DNA of 64,000 nucleotides, from positions 124,001-188,000 of the forward strand of contig JBBRAM010000004.1 in the NCBI GenBank assembly GCA_038206765.1. Direction: 5' to 3'. This DNA comes from UKL13-2 sp038206765 (GTDB taxonomy: Bacteria > Pseudomonadota > Gammaproteobacteria > Burkholderiales > Usitatibacteraceae). The position numbers and the translations under genes are program-made. Positions 32,218 to 41,944 of this stretch are shown piece by piece. The notes below the pieces were generated by a model. That model was not told the origin of the DNA and ran no database searches. It saw nothing but the letters and a program-made list of their open reading frames with translations. The stretch's first letter is position 1. The number at the start of each line of letters is the position of its first letter.

Positions 32218-35061
32218 ATGGTTGAAATTTGTTTGAATAGACATCGAATATTGGTGAAGCGATGGACACCCGAGCGGGTTAAGTATGTTGGGTCCGCCAC
32301 AATCGGCAGCGCAAGTTTGAGGCTGCTAGCGTTGCTTTTGCTGCTAACGCTATCGCTAGTTGCCGCTTCCGGCAATGCGCAGACGGTTTCGTTCACATCC
32401 AAACAAGTTTCAGCAGGCGGTTCGCACACCTGCGCTCTGACGATATCCGGCGGCGTTAAATGTTGGGGTAACAATTCATTTGGACAATTGGGCGACGGCA
32501 CCTTAACGAACCGCAGCGTGCCTGCTGACGCAACAGGCCTTACCGCTGGAATCGACCGCGTGGTTGCCGCGGGCGGGCCACATGCCTGCGCGCTGACATC
32601 AGCAGGTGGTGTGAAATGCTGGGGCTATAACCTGAACGGTCAGCTTGGCGATGGTACAACTACAGATCGCAGCCAGGCTGTCGATGTAGCGGGCTTATCA
32701 GCTGGCGTGGCGAACCTTGTTGCCGGTGCGTATCACACCTGTGCATTGACGAGTGCTGGCGCTGTGAAATGCTGGGGGATTAACAACAACGGCCAACTTG
32801 GCGACGGCACCACAACGCAGCGCACTACCCCAGTCGATGTCTCTGGTCTGAGCTCGGGCGTGATGAAGATTGCTAGCACTGGTTTCCACACCTGCGCGTT
32901 GACATCCGTTGGCAGCGTGAAGTGTTGGGGTGGCAATGGCAATGGCGGTTTGGGCGATGGCACCACGACGTCGCGCAACATTCCCACCGATGTTATCGGC
33001 TTAAGCGCGGGTGTGATTTCAATTGCGGCCGGTGCGAATACAACGTGTGCGTTACTGGACGCCGGCGGCACCAAGTGCTGGGGCGACAATGCGTACGGCG
33101 CGGTGGGCGATGGCACGACCACACAGCGCAATAGCCCCGTCAATGTTACTGGCTTGCCGCTTAATCTGAGCGGAATAGTCGCCGCTTCACAAACTTGCGC
33201 GCTCACCAATGGCGGTGGCGTTAAATGCTGGGGCAATAATTCGCGGGGACAAGTGGGTGACAGCTCCACCACGGACCGCACGGCCGCTGTCGATGTTGTC
33301 GGCTTATCTGCCGGCGTCGCTGCGATTACGGCTGGCGGACATACCTGTGCGCTGACAACCGGTGGCGCGATTAAGTGTTGGGGTTGGAATGCGTTCGGCC
33401 AGTTAGGCGATAACACTACCACCCAGCGTAACGCACCTGTTGATGTTGTCGGTTCGGTAGCCTCAACCCTCGTACCACCCGCGAACACCCAGCCACAGGT
33501 TCTCGGCAGCCTGAACCTAGACGGTGGTGCCAACCGCGCCATCTTGATTCGTTCGCCTGGCGGCCAACTTCAGGCAGGCCGCTTCAACGGCAGCCAGTTC
33601 ATCTTCGCTGCCATTACCGATCCCGGCACTAACTACCGCATCGTCGGCGCAGTGCCGTTCACCAACGGCGGCAAATCTGACCTTGTGTTCCAAGACATTA
33701 CCCAGGGAGAGTTTGGCGATGTTCTGGTCTGGCGCGGGTTTAATCCTGCCACCCAGTTCAAGCTTCGCCAAGTCAAACGCGTTTGGGATGTGCAGGCTGT
33801 TGGTGATTTGGACGGCGATGGCTTTGGCGATCTCGTCTGGCGCTACAACGTCACTAATTCACCGGACACCGGCGTTTCCTATGTTTGGTTCGCCGACGGC
33901 AATGTTGTCACCAAGGTTCGTAAACGCGGCGGCGCACCGCTTGATTGGACATTACTTGGTGCAGCCGATCTGAATGGCGACGGTGCAGCCGATATGGTTT
34001 ATATCAGCCCGACAAACCAAATTCGCGTGCTGATGGGAACCGCAAATCGTACCTGCGCCAACTTGTCTGGCGGATTGGTGCCGGCCGGATTCACCGCGTT
34101 GAAATTTGGTGATTTTACTGGCGGCGGACGTGGGGATATCTTAATTCGCAACGCTACAACCGGCGAGGTGCGGATGCTATCACTCAATGCGAACGGGCTC
34201 ACCTTGCCGCCTTATACCGGCACACCGGATGATCAAAACGCATCTTGCACCGCAAGCACGCTGGTGATCAGCAACTTATCAGCCACGATTACGCCATCGG
34301 CTGCCAACCCGTTGGCCGTTGCGACACAGTTTTATGCCGTGGGCGATTTTAACGGAGACGGCATTGTTGATATCGCTTGGGTGAACGCCGACGGCTCGAT
34401 CACGGTCTGGCTCATGCAGGCCAATGGCGCAGCGCCCATCGTTAAAATCAATGCTGGTACGGCGCCGTTCTTTACCCCGGTAACGAATCCACCGCCAAGC
34501 GGTGCTGATTTGTACACGTCCGTTACAGCCAAAGCGCGGGCAGATTTTTTAACGCTGTTAACGACCGCTTGCCCGGTCGTAAAGAATTTTCCTGGCGGCG
34601 CTAAAACCTACTCCATGTGTCTGCAAAACAGCAGCAGCCCAGCAGTCAATATTACGGCGGCAATGTTCTACGGGGGCTTGCCGTATCAGCAAAACATGGC
34701 ACCCGTCAGCGGCCCAACCGCAGAGGCAGCCAAGGTCAAGTTTGTCGATACATTCACCGACGTATCAACAAACGATAGCTGCACGATTCGAATCGCTGAA
34801 CCGTTCATTCCGTTTATCGAAACGATGGTCCGCGGCACCACTTATGCGCCCGTGGCAGCACAAAAATTCACATTCAAAGGTAGCGTTGAAGACACCATCA
34901 GCATCACGTCCGATGGCCGCGTTAGCGAATACACCATGACCAACGGAAACAATTTCAAAATCGAGGTGCATCCCAACTTGACCCTATTTGATTCCACGAT
35001 CAGCGGCACGGAGGGGATTCTCAGCATTATCGGTGGAGCGTATTTCATTTGCCGAAATTAA
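32218..35061 (+). CDS. Secreted RCC1-repeat / FG-GAP-module protein
   Basis: About 947 residues from ATG 32218, which has GGAG six bases upstream; an earlier in-frame ATG at 32131 has no ribosome site. A long signal peptide (LALLLLLTLSLVAASGNAQ) is followed by seven RCC1-like repeats of about 50 residues (about 65-411), each with HTCAL...G-x-KCWG-x-N-x-x-GQLGDGT and so two cysteines, suggesting disulfides outside the cytoplasm. Residues about 428-751 are an FG-GAP/VCBS-like module with Ca-type loops (GDLDGDGFGDLVWRY, ADLNGDGAADM, GDFNGDGIVDI). The last 185 residues are unrecognised, with four cysteines. The FG-GAP module is shared with the next two genes. A surface adhesin or propeller scaffold is plausible. 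Confidence 0.82.
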   Translation: MVEICLNRHRILVKRWTPERVKYVGSATIGSASLRLLALLLLLTLSLVAASGNAQTVSFTSKQVSAGGSHTCALTISGGVKCWGNNSFGQLGDGTLTNRSVPADATGLTAGIDRVVAAGGPHACALTSAGGVKCWGYNLNGQLGDGTTTDRSQAVDVAGLSAGVANLVAGAYHTCALTSAGAVKCWGINNNGQLGDGTTTQRTTPVDVSGLSSGVMKIASTGFHTCALTSVGSVKCWGGNGNGGLGDGTTTSRNIPTDVIGLSAGVISIAAGANTTCALLDAGGTKCWGDNAYGAVGDGTTTQRNSPVNVTGLPLNLSGIVAASQTCALTNGGGVKCWGNNSRGQVGDSSTTDRTAAVDVVGLSAGVAAITAGGHTCALTTGGAIKCWGWNAFGQLGDNTTTQRNAPVDVVGSVASTLVPPANTQPQVLGSLNLDGGANRAILIRSPGGQLQAGRFNGSQFIFAAITDPGTNYRIVGAVPFTNGGKSDLVFQDITQGEFGDVLVWRGFNPATQFKLRQVKRVWDVQAVGDLDGDGFGDLVWRYNVTNSPDTGVSYVWFADGNVVTKVRKRGGAPLDWTLLGAADLNGDGAADMVYISPTNQIRVLMGTANRTCANLSGGLVPAGFTALKFGDFTGGGRGDILIRNATTGEVRMLSLNANGLTLPPYTGTPDDQNASCTASTLVISNLSATITPSAANPLAVATQFYAVGDFNGDGIVDIAWVNADGSITVWLMQANGAAPIVKINAGTAPFFTPVTNPPPSGADLYTSVTAKARADFLTLLTTACPVVKNFPGGAKTYSMCLQNSSSPAVNITAAMFYGGLPYQQNMAPVSGPTAEAAKVKFVDTFTDVSTNDSCTIRIAEPFIPFIETMVRGTTYAPVAAQKFTFKGSVEDTISITSDGRVSEYTMTNGNNFKIEVHPNLTLFDSTISGTEGILSIIGGAYFICRN

Positions 35062-35193
35062 CGCTTTTTTTGCCTCTCAAAGCGTCCGCGCATTCATTGA
35101 CTGCATAACTGTCATCGAATTTTGTCGATCACCTTGCCGTTTGCTACCACCCAGATTTTGCTACTTATGTTTTAACCCTAACAGGAGAATGAA

Positions 35194-37029
35194 ATGAAAC
35201 TGTTTGAAAATTTTAAGAAAACTAACAAGTCTAAAAAGTTTATGTCGGCACTTGGTATTTTGCCTCTTACGGTTGCAGCAACCGTGGCTAGTACACTGGC
35301 ATCCGCGCAGGCGATCACGTTCAGCAACGTGAATCTCGACGGCGGCCCATCACGCGCGATTGTCGTTCGCTCAGCGGATGCACAACTCAAAGCGGGTCGT
35401 TTGGTTAACGGCCAGCTTCAATTCACCACAATGACTGATCCCGGGATTAATTTTCGGCTGATTGCCGCTATTGATCTCAACAAAAGCGGCAAGTCGGATC
35501 TGGTTTTTCATAATTTGAGCCAAGGCATTTCGGGTGATGTCAACGTCTGGCGCAATTTTCAGTCCACTAGCCAATACACGCTGCGCAAGCTCAAAACTGT
35601 CTGGTACGCGCAAGCCTTCGGTGATTTGGATAATGATGGATTTGGCGATATCGTGTTTCGCTATACCGACACCACTGATCCCCGGGTGAACGATATCGGT
35701 GTCTCCTATGTCTGGTTTACTAACGCTACCGGTGTTGACATCGTCCGCAAGCGCGGTGGTGCGCCGTTAACTTGGACCCTGCTCGGCGCAGCTGACTTAA
35801 ACGGCGACGGTGTGTCCGATATGCTCTACGTCAGCCCGGACAACCAACTCCGTGCGCTGATGGGCACACCGGGTCGTACCTGTGCCAATTTGTTGGCAGG
35901 CACCATCCCGGCTGGGTTTACGGCGGTGCGGTTGGGCGATTTCACCGGCGGCGGGCGCAGCGATGTGCTGATTCGCAACAACATAACGGGTGTCGTGCAA
36001 TTGATGTCGTTGAATGCGTCAGGTTTAACGCTGCCACCTTATGCCGGCGCACCCGATGATCCGAATGCATCTTGCACTCCCAGTACGCTGGTGGTCAGCA
36101 ATGTGCCGCGCAACTTCTTGGCGGCGACTTTGGCGACCATCACGAATGCGCAGTTCTTTGCGATGGCGGATTTAAATGGCGACGGCATTCTCGATATCAT
36201 TTGGCAGCAGCCGGATGGCACGCTAACAACTTGGCTGATGAGAGCTGGCGGCGCTGAACCGATAGTGACTCTCAATGCGGGCACCGCACCGTTTAAAGCG
36301 GTGACGCCTCCACCCGTAGCGGGTGGCACGTGCACCAGTTTAGTGTTCACAACGGGTACTACCTACGATAACCGTGGCACGGTCACACAAACTAACGGTG
36401 GTGCCGCCATCGGCACGTCAGATTTGCGCACCACCGTCATTGGTCCGGGCAGCTATAAAGGCCAACCAGTTATCATCGTTGAGGCGCGCGCTATTGCCAA
36501 CGGCCAGCTAATTGCCAACGCGGGCTATACCCGGTCTTACTATGAGGATCGCGGCTCCACCACCGGCGTGATTGCGATTGATCAGTTTAATGCCGATGGC
36601 AGTATTGCTGTAACAACCAGCTACTTGCCAGTGGATTATCAACCCAAAACCTACGCTGTCGGCGCCAATTATAGTGGGCAATCCAGAGCGACAACGGTTG
36701 CGATGACCGGCGGTTTTAACACCACCGTCATTACCGATTTCACCTATACCGGCAGTATTACGGGAACAGAAACGGTCACCGTTCCAGCGGGCACGTTTAA
36801 CAATGCCTGTGTCGCGACGTCGACGGTGAACCTCGTCACGACCGTTAACTTTCCAGGTCTGGGCGATGTGGCCACGACGTGCGCTGCCACGGCAAAAGGG
36901 TGGCTCTCACCTATCGGCAATGTTAAAGGGCAAGTCATCCAATCGAGTTGCGTGGGCAATACCGTTGGTGCCTTCGTGCAAGCACCCAGCACGTCGATAA
37001 CGGATTTGATTGCCTACAGCATAAAATAA
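35194..37029 (+). CDS. Secreted FG-GAP-module protein with a distinct C-terminal domain
   Basis: 611 residues with a signal peptide (likely cut after TLASAQA) and a good ribosome site (AGGAG). Residues about 40-369 repeat the FG-GAP module of the preceding gene with clear identity: WYAQAFGDLDNDGFGDIVFRY, VRKRGGAPLTWTLLGAADLNGDGVSDMLY, TCANLLAGTIPAGFTAVRLGDFTGGGRSDVLIRN. The C-terminal 230 residues form a different, beta-rich domain with TGTETVTVPAGTFNNACVAT, a pattern I know from uncharacterised exported bacterial proteins, and paired cysteines. It has no RCC1 repeats. It is probably cell-surface or extracellular. A strong terminator follows at 37190. Confidence 0.8.
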   Translation: MKLFENFKKTNKSKKFMSALGILPLTVAATVASTLASAQAITFSNVNLDGGPSRAIVVRSADAQLKAGRLVNGQLQFTTMTDPGINFRLIAAIDLNKSGKSDLVFHNLSQGISGDVNVWRNFQSTSQYTLRKLKTVWYAQAFGDLDNDGFGDIVFRYTDTTDPRVNDIGVSYVWFTNATGVDIVRKRGGAPLTWTLLGAADLNGDGVSDMLYVSPDNQLRALMGTPGRTCANLLAGTIPAGFTAVRLGDFTGGGRSDVLIRNNITGVVQLMSLNASGLTLPPYAGAPDDPNASCTPSTLVVSNVPRNFLAATLATITNAQFFAMADLNGDGILDIIWQQPDGTLTTWLMRAGGAEPIVTLNAGTAPFKAVTPPPVAGGTCTSLVFTTGTTYDNRGTVTQTNGGAAIGTSDLRTTVIGPGSYKGQPVIIVEARAIANGQLIANAGYTRSYYEDRGSTTGVIAIDQFNADGSIAVTTSYLPVDYQPKTYAVGANYSGQSRATTVAMTGGFNTTVITDFTYTGSITGTETVTVPAGTFNNACVATSTVNLVTTVNFPGLGDVATTCAATAKGWLSPIGNVKGQVIQSSCVGNTVGAFVQAPSTSITDLIAYSIK

Positions 37030-37189
37030 AGGCATTAAATCAAACGATGCGCAATTGGAAGACGGATCAGGCACCGGGTTGTTAAAACGGGGTCTCAAAA
37101 ACTACGTCGCAAACGCGCCAATCAAGAAGCGTGAATGCAACTCCGTTTTGCAACAAGAATGGCGCGACTCAAATAGTGTTCGCACACCA

Positions 37190-37220
37190 GGCCCGCATTT
37201 TCAACAATGCGGGCCTTTTT
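37190..37220 (+). terminator. Intrinsic terminator after the second FG-GAP gene
   Basis: GGCCCGCAT and ATGCGGGCC form a 9-bp stem with an 8-base loop, followed by TTTTT. It lies 160 bases after the stop at 37029. Confidence 0.9.
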
Positions 37221-37239
37221 CGTACTGAGCGTTTATTTT

Positions 37240-37310
37240 TATAAGCACCAGCACTGGCCAGCATTTCCAAGCAAATTGCTTGGAGATGCTGGCCAGTGCT
37301 GGTGCTTATA
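37240..37310. repeat. Palindromic repeat family, copy 2 (71 bp, nearly perfect)
   Basis: Two 35-base arms (37240-37274 and 37276-37310) differ at one pair only and meet around a single A. The arms begin TATAAGCACCAGCACTGGCC and contain the CAGCACTGGC...TTTCCAAGCA core of copy 1. This is far longer than a terminator needs. The gap 37030-37704 also holds the terminator at 37190, a GC hairpin near 37510 and a sigma-54-like promoter at 37573. Confidence 0.88.
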
Positions 37311-37572
37311 TTCCGGGAAATTCTAAAAAGCCTTGTCTCCTCTGCGGCCCCGTTCGGCGACGCCGGGTCAACAGGCTTAAGGTAGCGCCATCGGCTGCTG
37401 GACCCAACCACTACCTATCGAATCTTTAGCTTGTCCTGACGTGTTGGGGAAGCGGTGTCGCGAAATGGCGACAAATTCGAGCTGACTGGTGGAAACAAAG
37501 ATTGCCGCAAACCCCGCGCTAGGCGGGGCTTTCCAGCCATTTTAACGTTAACGTAGCAAGAAGTCGTGGCGC

Positions 37573-37588
37573 TGGCACGCAAGTTGCG
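37573..37588 (+). promoter_or_regulatory. Sigma-54-like promoter upstream of the DUF1800 gene
   Basis: TGGCACGCAAGTTGCG has the full TGGCACG and TTGC elements with GG-N10-GC spacing. The -12 part lies inside a perfect hairpin (GCAAGTTGC-GGA-GCAACTTGC, 37579-37599). The start would be near 37600, about 105 bases before the preferred ATG. Confidence 0.65.
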
Positions 37589-37704
37589 GAGCAACTTGCA
37601 GTGGTAGGCCCGTGAGTTATTGGGCATATCCAATCAACCTGCACTGTTTCAGCGATTTCATGGTTGACCGTGATCGCCCCTGCAAACTTCTTCAGAGAAG
37701 CATC

Positions 37705-40700
37705 ATGCCAAAATCACTATTTGCCGCACGCCAGATTAATCTCAATAGCTCAGTTGAACCATTTGCATTTTTAAGCATTAGTGCATTGAAATGGTTACGG
37801 GCATCGCTGTTAGCAGGGTTGACAGCGCTGCCGTTGATTGTTATTTTTCTCAGCACGGCGGTGTTTTCCACACAAGCGACTGGCCAGGCCGTCGTCTTCA
37901 GTAACGTCAATTTAGACGGCAGCGCATCGAAAGCGATCGTCGCCCGCTCGGTTGATGGTCAGTTGAGAGCTGGTCGGCTGGTTAACAACCAATTTCAATA
38001 CACGACCCTCACCGATCCGGGACCGAACTTTCGGCTGTTGGCCGCCGTTGACCTTAATAAAAACGGTAAGGCCGATCTCGTGTTTCAAGATATGACGCAG
38101 GGTGAGTTCGGCGATGTAAAAGTGTGGAGCGATTTCCAGCCCTCGCTGCAATATACGCTGCGTCAAGTCAAACGCGTTTGGGATGTTCAGGCGCATGGCG
38201 ATTTGGATGGCGATGGCTTTGGCGATTTGGTTTGGCGCTATACGGTCACGAACTCTCCCGATACCGGTGTTTCCTATATTTGGTTTACCGACGGGGGCAG
38301 CGTGACCAAAGTCCGGAAACGCGGCGGTGCGCCGCTGGACTGGACGTTGCTGGGCGCTGCCGATATAAATGCCGATGGCGCGATGGATATGCTCTACATC
38401 AGCCCCGGCAACCAGCTTCGGGTGCTAATGGGGACAGCTAACCGTACTTGTGCCAATCTGAGCGCGGGTGTGATCCAAGACGGTTTTACCGCGCTTAAAT
38501 TCGGCGATTTCACCGGCAGTGGTCGCGGCGATGTGCTGGTTCGTAATAACACCACAGGGGTTGTGCAATTGCTCTCGTTGAGCGCAATGGGCTTAACACT
38601 GCCCGCCTATGCAGGCGCACCGGACGATCAAAATGCGTCGTGCACATCAAGCACGCTGGGGATCACCAATACAGCGCGCTTTTTGCCGATCACGCCTACC
38701 ACTGCCAAGTTTTATGCCGCAGGTGATTTCAATGGTGACGGTATCGCCGATATCGTCTGGCAGCAAGCAGACGGCACCTTGACGGTGTGGCTCATGCAGG
38801 CCAACGGTGCGGCTCCGATTATCATTGCCAATGCGGGTAATGGGCCATTTGCTCCCGGTTCCGTAGTCCCACCCCCACCACCCCCACCACCAGCGCCGAC
38901 AAACCAACCGCCAACGGTCTTGCTGACCTCGCCCGCCAACGGCACCAGCAGCGTTGCTGGAACCACGATTAACATTGCAGCCACTGCAAGTGACGCTGAT
39001 GGCAGCATTGCCAAGGTTGAATTCTTTGCCGGCGCCAACAAGCTCGGCGAAAAAACGGCTGCGCCATACACCTACGCATGGACCAATGCGGTAGCAGGCA
39101 CATACGCGATTACGGCCAAAGCCACCGACAATGCCGGTGCGACCGCCACGAGCGCAGCAACCAACATTACCGTGACGGCGGTGGTTGTGCCGCCGCCACC
39201 GGCAAATCCACCGCCAACGGTTTCCCTGACGTCGCCAGCTAACAACGCTACGTTCACGGTGGGTACCACAATCAATATTGCCGCCAATGCTGCTGATGCT
39301 AACGGCACGGTCGCCAAGGTTGAATTTTTTGCCGGCACCACCAAGCTAGGTGAAAAAGCCGCCGCGCCGTACACCTATGCATGGACTAACGCCCTAGTAG
39401 GTGGTTATAGCCTAACCGCCAAAGCGACTGATAATTTGGGTGCTACCACTATCAGCGCGGCCGTCAATGTGGCGGTAACTGCCGTCGGCATTCCGCCACC
39501 GGTAACCGGTAGCGGCACGGGGCTGTTGGCCGAGTATTTCACCAATGTTGATTTGATTGCGCCATCAACTGCCGTTCGTGTGGACAGCACAGTGGATTTT
39601 GCGTGGCTAGATGCGACCATCCCAGCACCCGGCATTGGCGCGAGCAACTTCTCAGTGCGCTGGACGGGCGAAGTTGTCGCGCCGGTCACAGGGGCTGTGA
39701 CGTTCTCAACATCGAGTGATGACGGTGTGCGTTTGTGGGTCAACAACCAACAACTCATCAATAACTGGACGGGTCATGGTGCCACTGTCGACACCGGCGC
39801 ACCGATACAAATGGTCTCGGGGCAACGCTATCCGATTCGTTTGGAATATTTTCAGGGCGGAGGCGGAAAAGAAATCAAATTACGTTGGGCGCACGCCAGT
39901 AACAGCAACGCGGCGCAGGCTGTGCCAATGTTGAACTTAATTCCAGCGACTACAGCTAATTTCACGCTTGTCGTCGGCTTGTCGGCGCAATCGCCAGACA
40001 GCTTCACGGCGCCCAGCATGATCAACCTGACGGCTACGCCGGCAGTATCAGGTTCCGGCAAACCGATTGCGAAAGTAGAGTTTTTCCAAATCACCACACA
40101 AGCTGGCGTTCAAAGTGCCGTCAAGCTAGGTGAGGCAACGGCCGCGCCCTGGGCGTATGCATGGACCAATGTTGCCGTCGGCGCCTATACCATCGCCGCG
40201 CGGGCGACCGATAGCGTGGGTGTCACGGGCAGCTCGCCATCGGTAAGCTTTACCATTGCCACCGCACCATTGTCGGTCTCGGCTGCGACGATGGATGCCG
40301 CGCGGCTATTGGAGCAGACCACATTTGGCGCAACCCGCAGCGAGATTAACCGCGTTGCCAGCATCGGGGTTGACGCTTATCTGAATGAGCAATTCAATGC
40401 ACCCCAAACTCTTCATTTGGATACCGTACGCACTGACCCAAGGTACCCCAAGGAGCCATACGCGGTCATGATGCCGTCAATTTGGAAACAGTATTTTGAG
40501 GCTAACGATCAATTGCGTCAGCGAGTGGTGTCGGCACTCTCGCAGATCGTGGTGATCTCCTTGCAAAACAACACGATCGGCGATCAGGCCTGCGGTGCTG
40601 CAGCTTATTTGGACATCATTGGGCGCAATGCGTTTGGCAATTACCGCGATATTCTGAAGCAGGTAACGATGTCGCCGGCGATGGGCGAATATTTGAATAT

Positions 40701-41934
40701 GAAAGGCAGCGCCAAGGCCGATCCGGTGCTGAAGTCTATTCCTAGCGAAAACTATGCGCGTGAATTATTGCAACTATTTTCGATCGGCACCGTGATGCTC
40801 AATCTTGATGGTTCGGTGCAATTTAGTGGCGGAAAACCGGTTGAGACCTATAGCGAGGCGACGGCACAAGAATTCGCGCGTGCTCTCACGGGATGGCATT
40901 TCGCCGGGCAAGATCAGACCAAAACATGGCGCTGGTTGTATCCCGATGTGCCTTATCCTAGCGACGCAGCATCAGGCGCAAAAGCTTGTGCGGCATGGTC
41001 GCAGCCGATGCAACCATGGTTGGCAAGCTATCGCGCCAGCGACGACAAACGTGACATTGCTGGCGGCGCACATGACACCGGAACGAAAGCGCTGTTGACC
41101 TACGCAGGGTCTAACAATTTCAAACAAAGCATCCCTGCCAGCCAAACGCCCCAGCAGGATTTGGGTGACGTGATAGAGAACGTGTTTAACCATCCCAATG
41201 TTGGGCCATTCATTAGCGAGCTGCTAATTCAGCGCCTGGTCACAAGCAACCCGACGGGCGCCTATGTGGCACGCGTTGCCACCGTGTTCAACAACAACGG
41301 CGCGGGTGTTCGCGGTGATTTGAAAGCGGTTGTCAAAGCCATTCTGACGGATGCGGAAGCACGTACGCCTGTCGCTGGCCAATCGCCATCGTTTGGCAAA
41401 CTGCGCGAACCGATTATTCGCTTTACACAGTTTCACCGTGCGTTCAGTGCCGTAATGGCTGGTGGGGCTTACTCTAATATCTACGACCTGGGAGATTCCA
41501 CTGAGCTTGGACAAAGCCCACTCAATGCACCAAGTGTGTTTAATTTTTATCACCCAGATTTCTCTGCAACCGGCCCGCTTGCTAAAGCATCGCTGGTGGG
41601 ACCTGAATTTGAAATTACCAACAGTGCAACCATTGCTGGATTTATGGATTTCAGCAAATACAGTATCGTCGGCGGTTTCAGTAGTTACGATCCAACTAAG
41701 TGGCTCAAACCAAACTACGATGCTTACCTTGTGATGGCAAACACCCCAGCGACGATGGTTGACGAGCTAAACGTGTTGCTGATGGCAGGATCAATGAGCC
41801 CACAGTTTCGCACCCAGCTCATTGATGTTGCCACAAAGTTAACTGACAGCAGCGCCACTACGCAAAGCATGGAGCGCTTGAAACTCGTTTTATGGCTCAT
41901 TCTCAACTCGCCCGAATACTCGATTCAAAAATAA
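37705..41934 (+). CDS. Large secreted FG-GAP / Ig-like / PA14 / DUF1800 protein
   Basis: About 1409 residues from ATG 37705; GTG 37612 and ATG 37660 are in frame but lack ribosome sites. Order: long signal region (LKWLRASLLAGLTALPLIVIFLS), FG-GAP module (about 67-382, the third copy in this cluster), a Pro-rich linker, two Ig-like repeats (each with SPANG/N and KVEFFAGxxKLGEKxAAPYTYAWTNA), a PA14 domain (about 604-742, GLLAEYFTNVDL, SSDDGVRLWVNNQ), a third Ig-like unit, and DUF1800 to the end (ARLLEQTTFGATRSEINRVA, NYARELLQLFSIGT, EFARALTGWHFAG). DUF1800 proteins are usually paired with a DUF1501 gene, as here; their function is not established. The modules suggest carbohydrate or surface binding outside the cell. 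Confidence 0.88.
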   Translation: MPKSLFAARQINLNSSVEPFAFLSISALKWLRASLLAGLTALPLIVIFLSTAVFSTQATGQAVVFSNVNLDGSASKAIVARSVDGQLRAGRLVNNQFQYTTLTDPGPNFRLLAAVDLNKNGKADLVFQDMTQGEFGDVKVWSDFQPSLQYTLRQVKRVWDVQAHGDLDGDGFGDLVWRYTVTNSPDTGVSYIWFTDGGSVTKVRKRGGAPLDWTLLGAADINADGAMDMLYISPGNQLRVLMGTANRTCANLSAGVIQDGFTALKFGDFTGSGRGDVLVRNNTTGVVQLLSLSAMGLTLPAYAGAPDDQNASCTSSTLGITNTARFLPITPTTAKFYAAGDFNGDGIADIVWQQADGTLTVWLMQANGAAPIIIANAGNGPFAPGSVVPPPPPPPPAPTNQPPTVLLTSPANGTSSVAGTTINIAATASDADGSIAKVEFFAGANKLGEKTAAPYTYAWTNAVAGTYAITAKATDNAGATATSAATNITVTAVVVPPPPANPPPTVSLTSPANNATFTVGTTINIAANAADANGTVAKVEFFAGTTKLGEKAAAPYTYAWTNALVGGYSLTAKATDNLGATTISAAVNVAVTAVGIPPPVTGSGTGLLAEYFTNVDLIAPSTAVRVDSTVDFAWLDATIPAPGIGASNFSVRWTGEVVAPVTGAVTFSTSSDDGVRLWVNNQQLINNWTGHGATVDTGAPIQMVSGQRYPIRLEYFQGGGGKEIKLRWAHASNSNAAQAVPMLNLIPATTANFTLVVGLSAQSPDSFTAPSMINLTATPAVSGSGKPIAKVEFFQITTQAGVQSAVKLGEATAAPWAYAWTNVAVGAYTIAARATDSVGVTGSSPSVSFTIATAPLSVSAATMDAARLLEQTTFGATRSEINRVASIGVDAYLNEQFNAPQTLHLDTVRTDPRYPKEPYAVMMPSIWKQYFEANDQLRQRVVSALSQIVVISLQNNTIGDQACGAAAYLDIIGRNAFGNYRDILKQVTMSPAMGEYLNMKGSAKADPVLKSIPSENYARELLQLFSIGTVMLNLDGSVQFSGGKPVETYSEATAQEFARALTGWHFAGQDQTKTWRWLYPDVPYPSDAASGAKACAAWSQPMQPWLASYRASDDKRDIAGGAHDTGTKALLTYAGSNNFKQSIPASQTPQQDLGDVIENVFNHPNVGPFISELLIQRLVTSNPTGAYVARVATVFNNNGAGVRGDLKAVVKAILTDAEARTPVAGQSPSFGKLREPIIRFTQFHRAFSAVMAGGAYSNIYDLGDSTELGQSPLNAPSVFNFYHPDFSATGPLAKASLVGPEFEITNSATIAGFMDFSKYSIVGGFSSYDPTKWLKPNYDAYLVMANTPATMVDELNVLLMAGSMSPQFRTQLIDVATKLTDSSATTQSMERLKLVLWLILNSPEYSIQK

Positions 41935-41944
41935 GGAACGTCCC

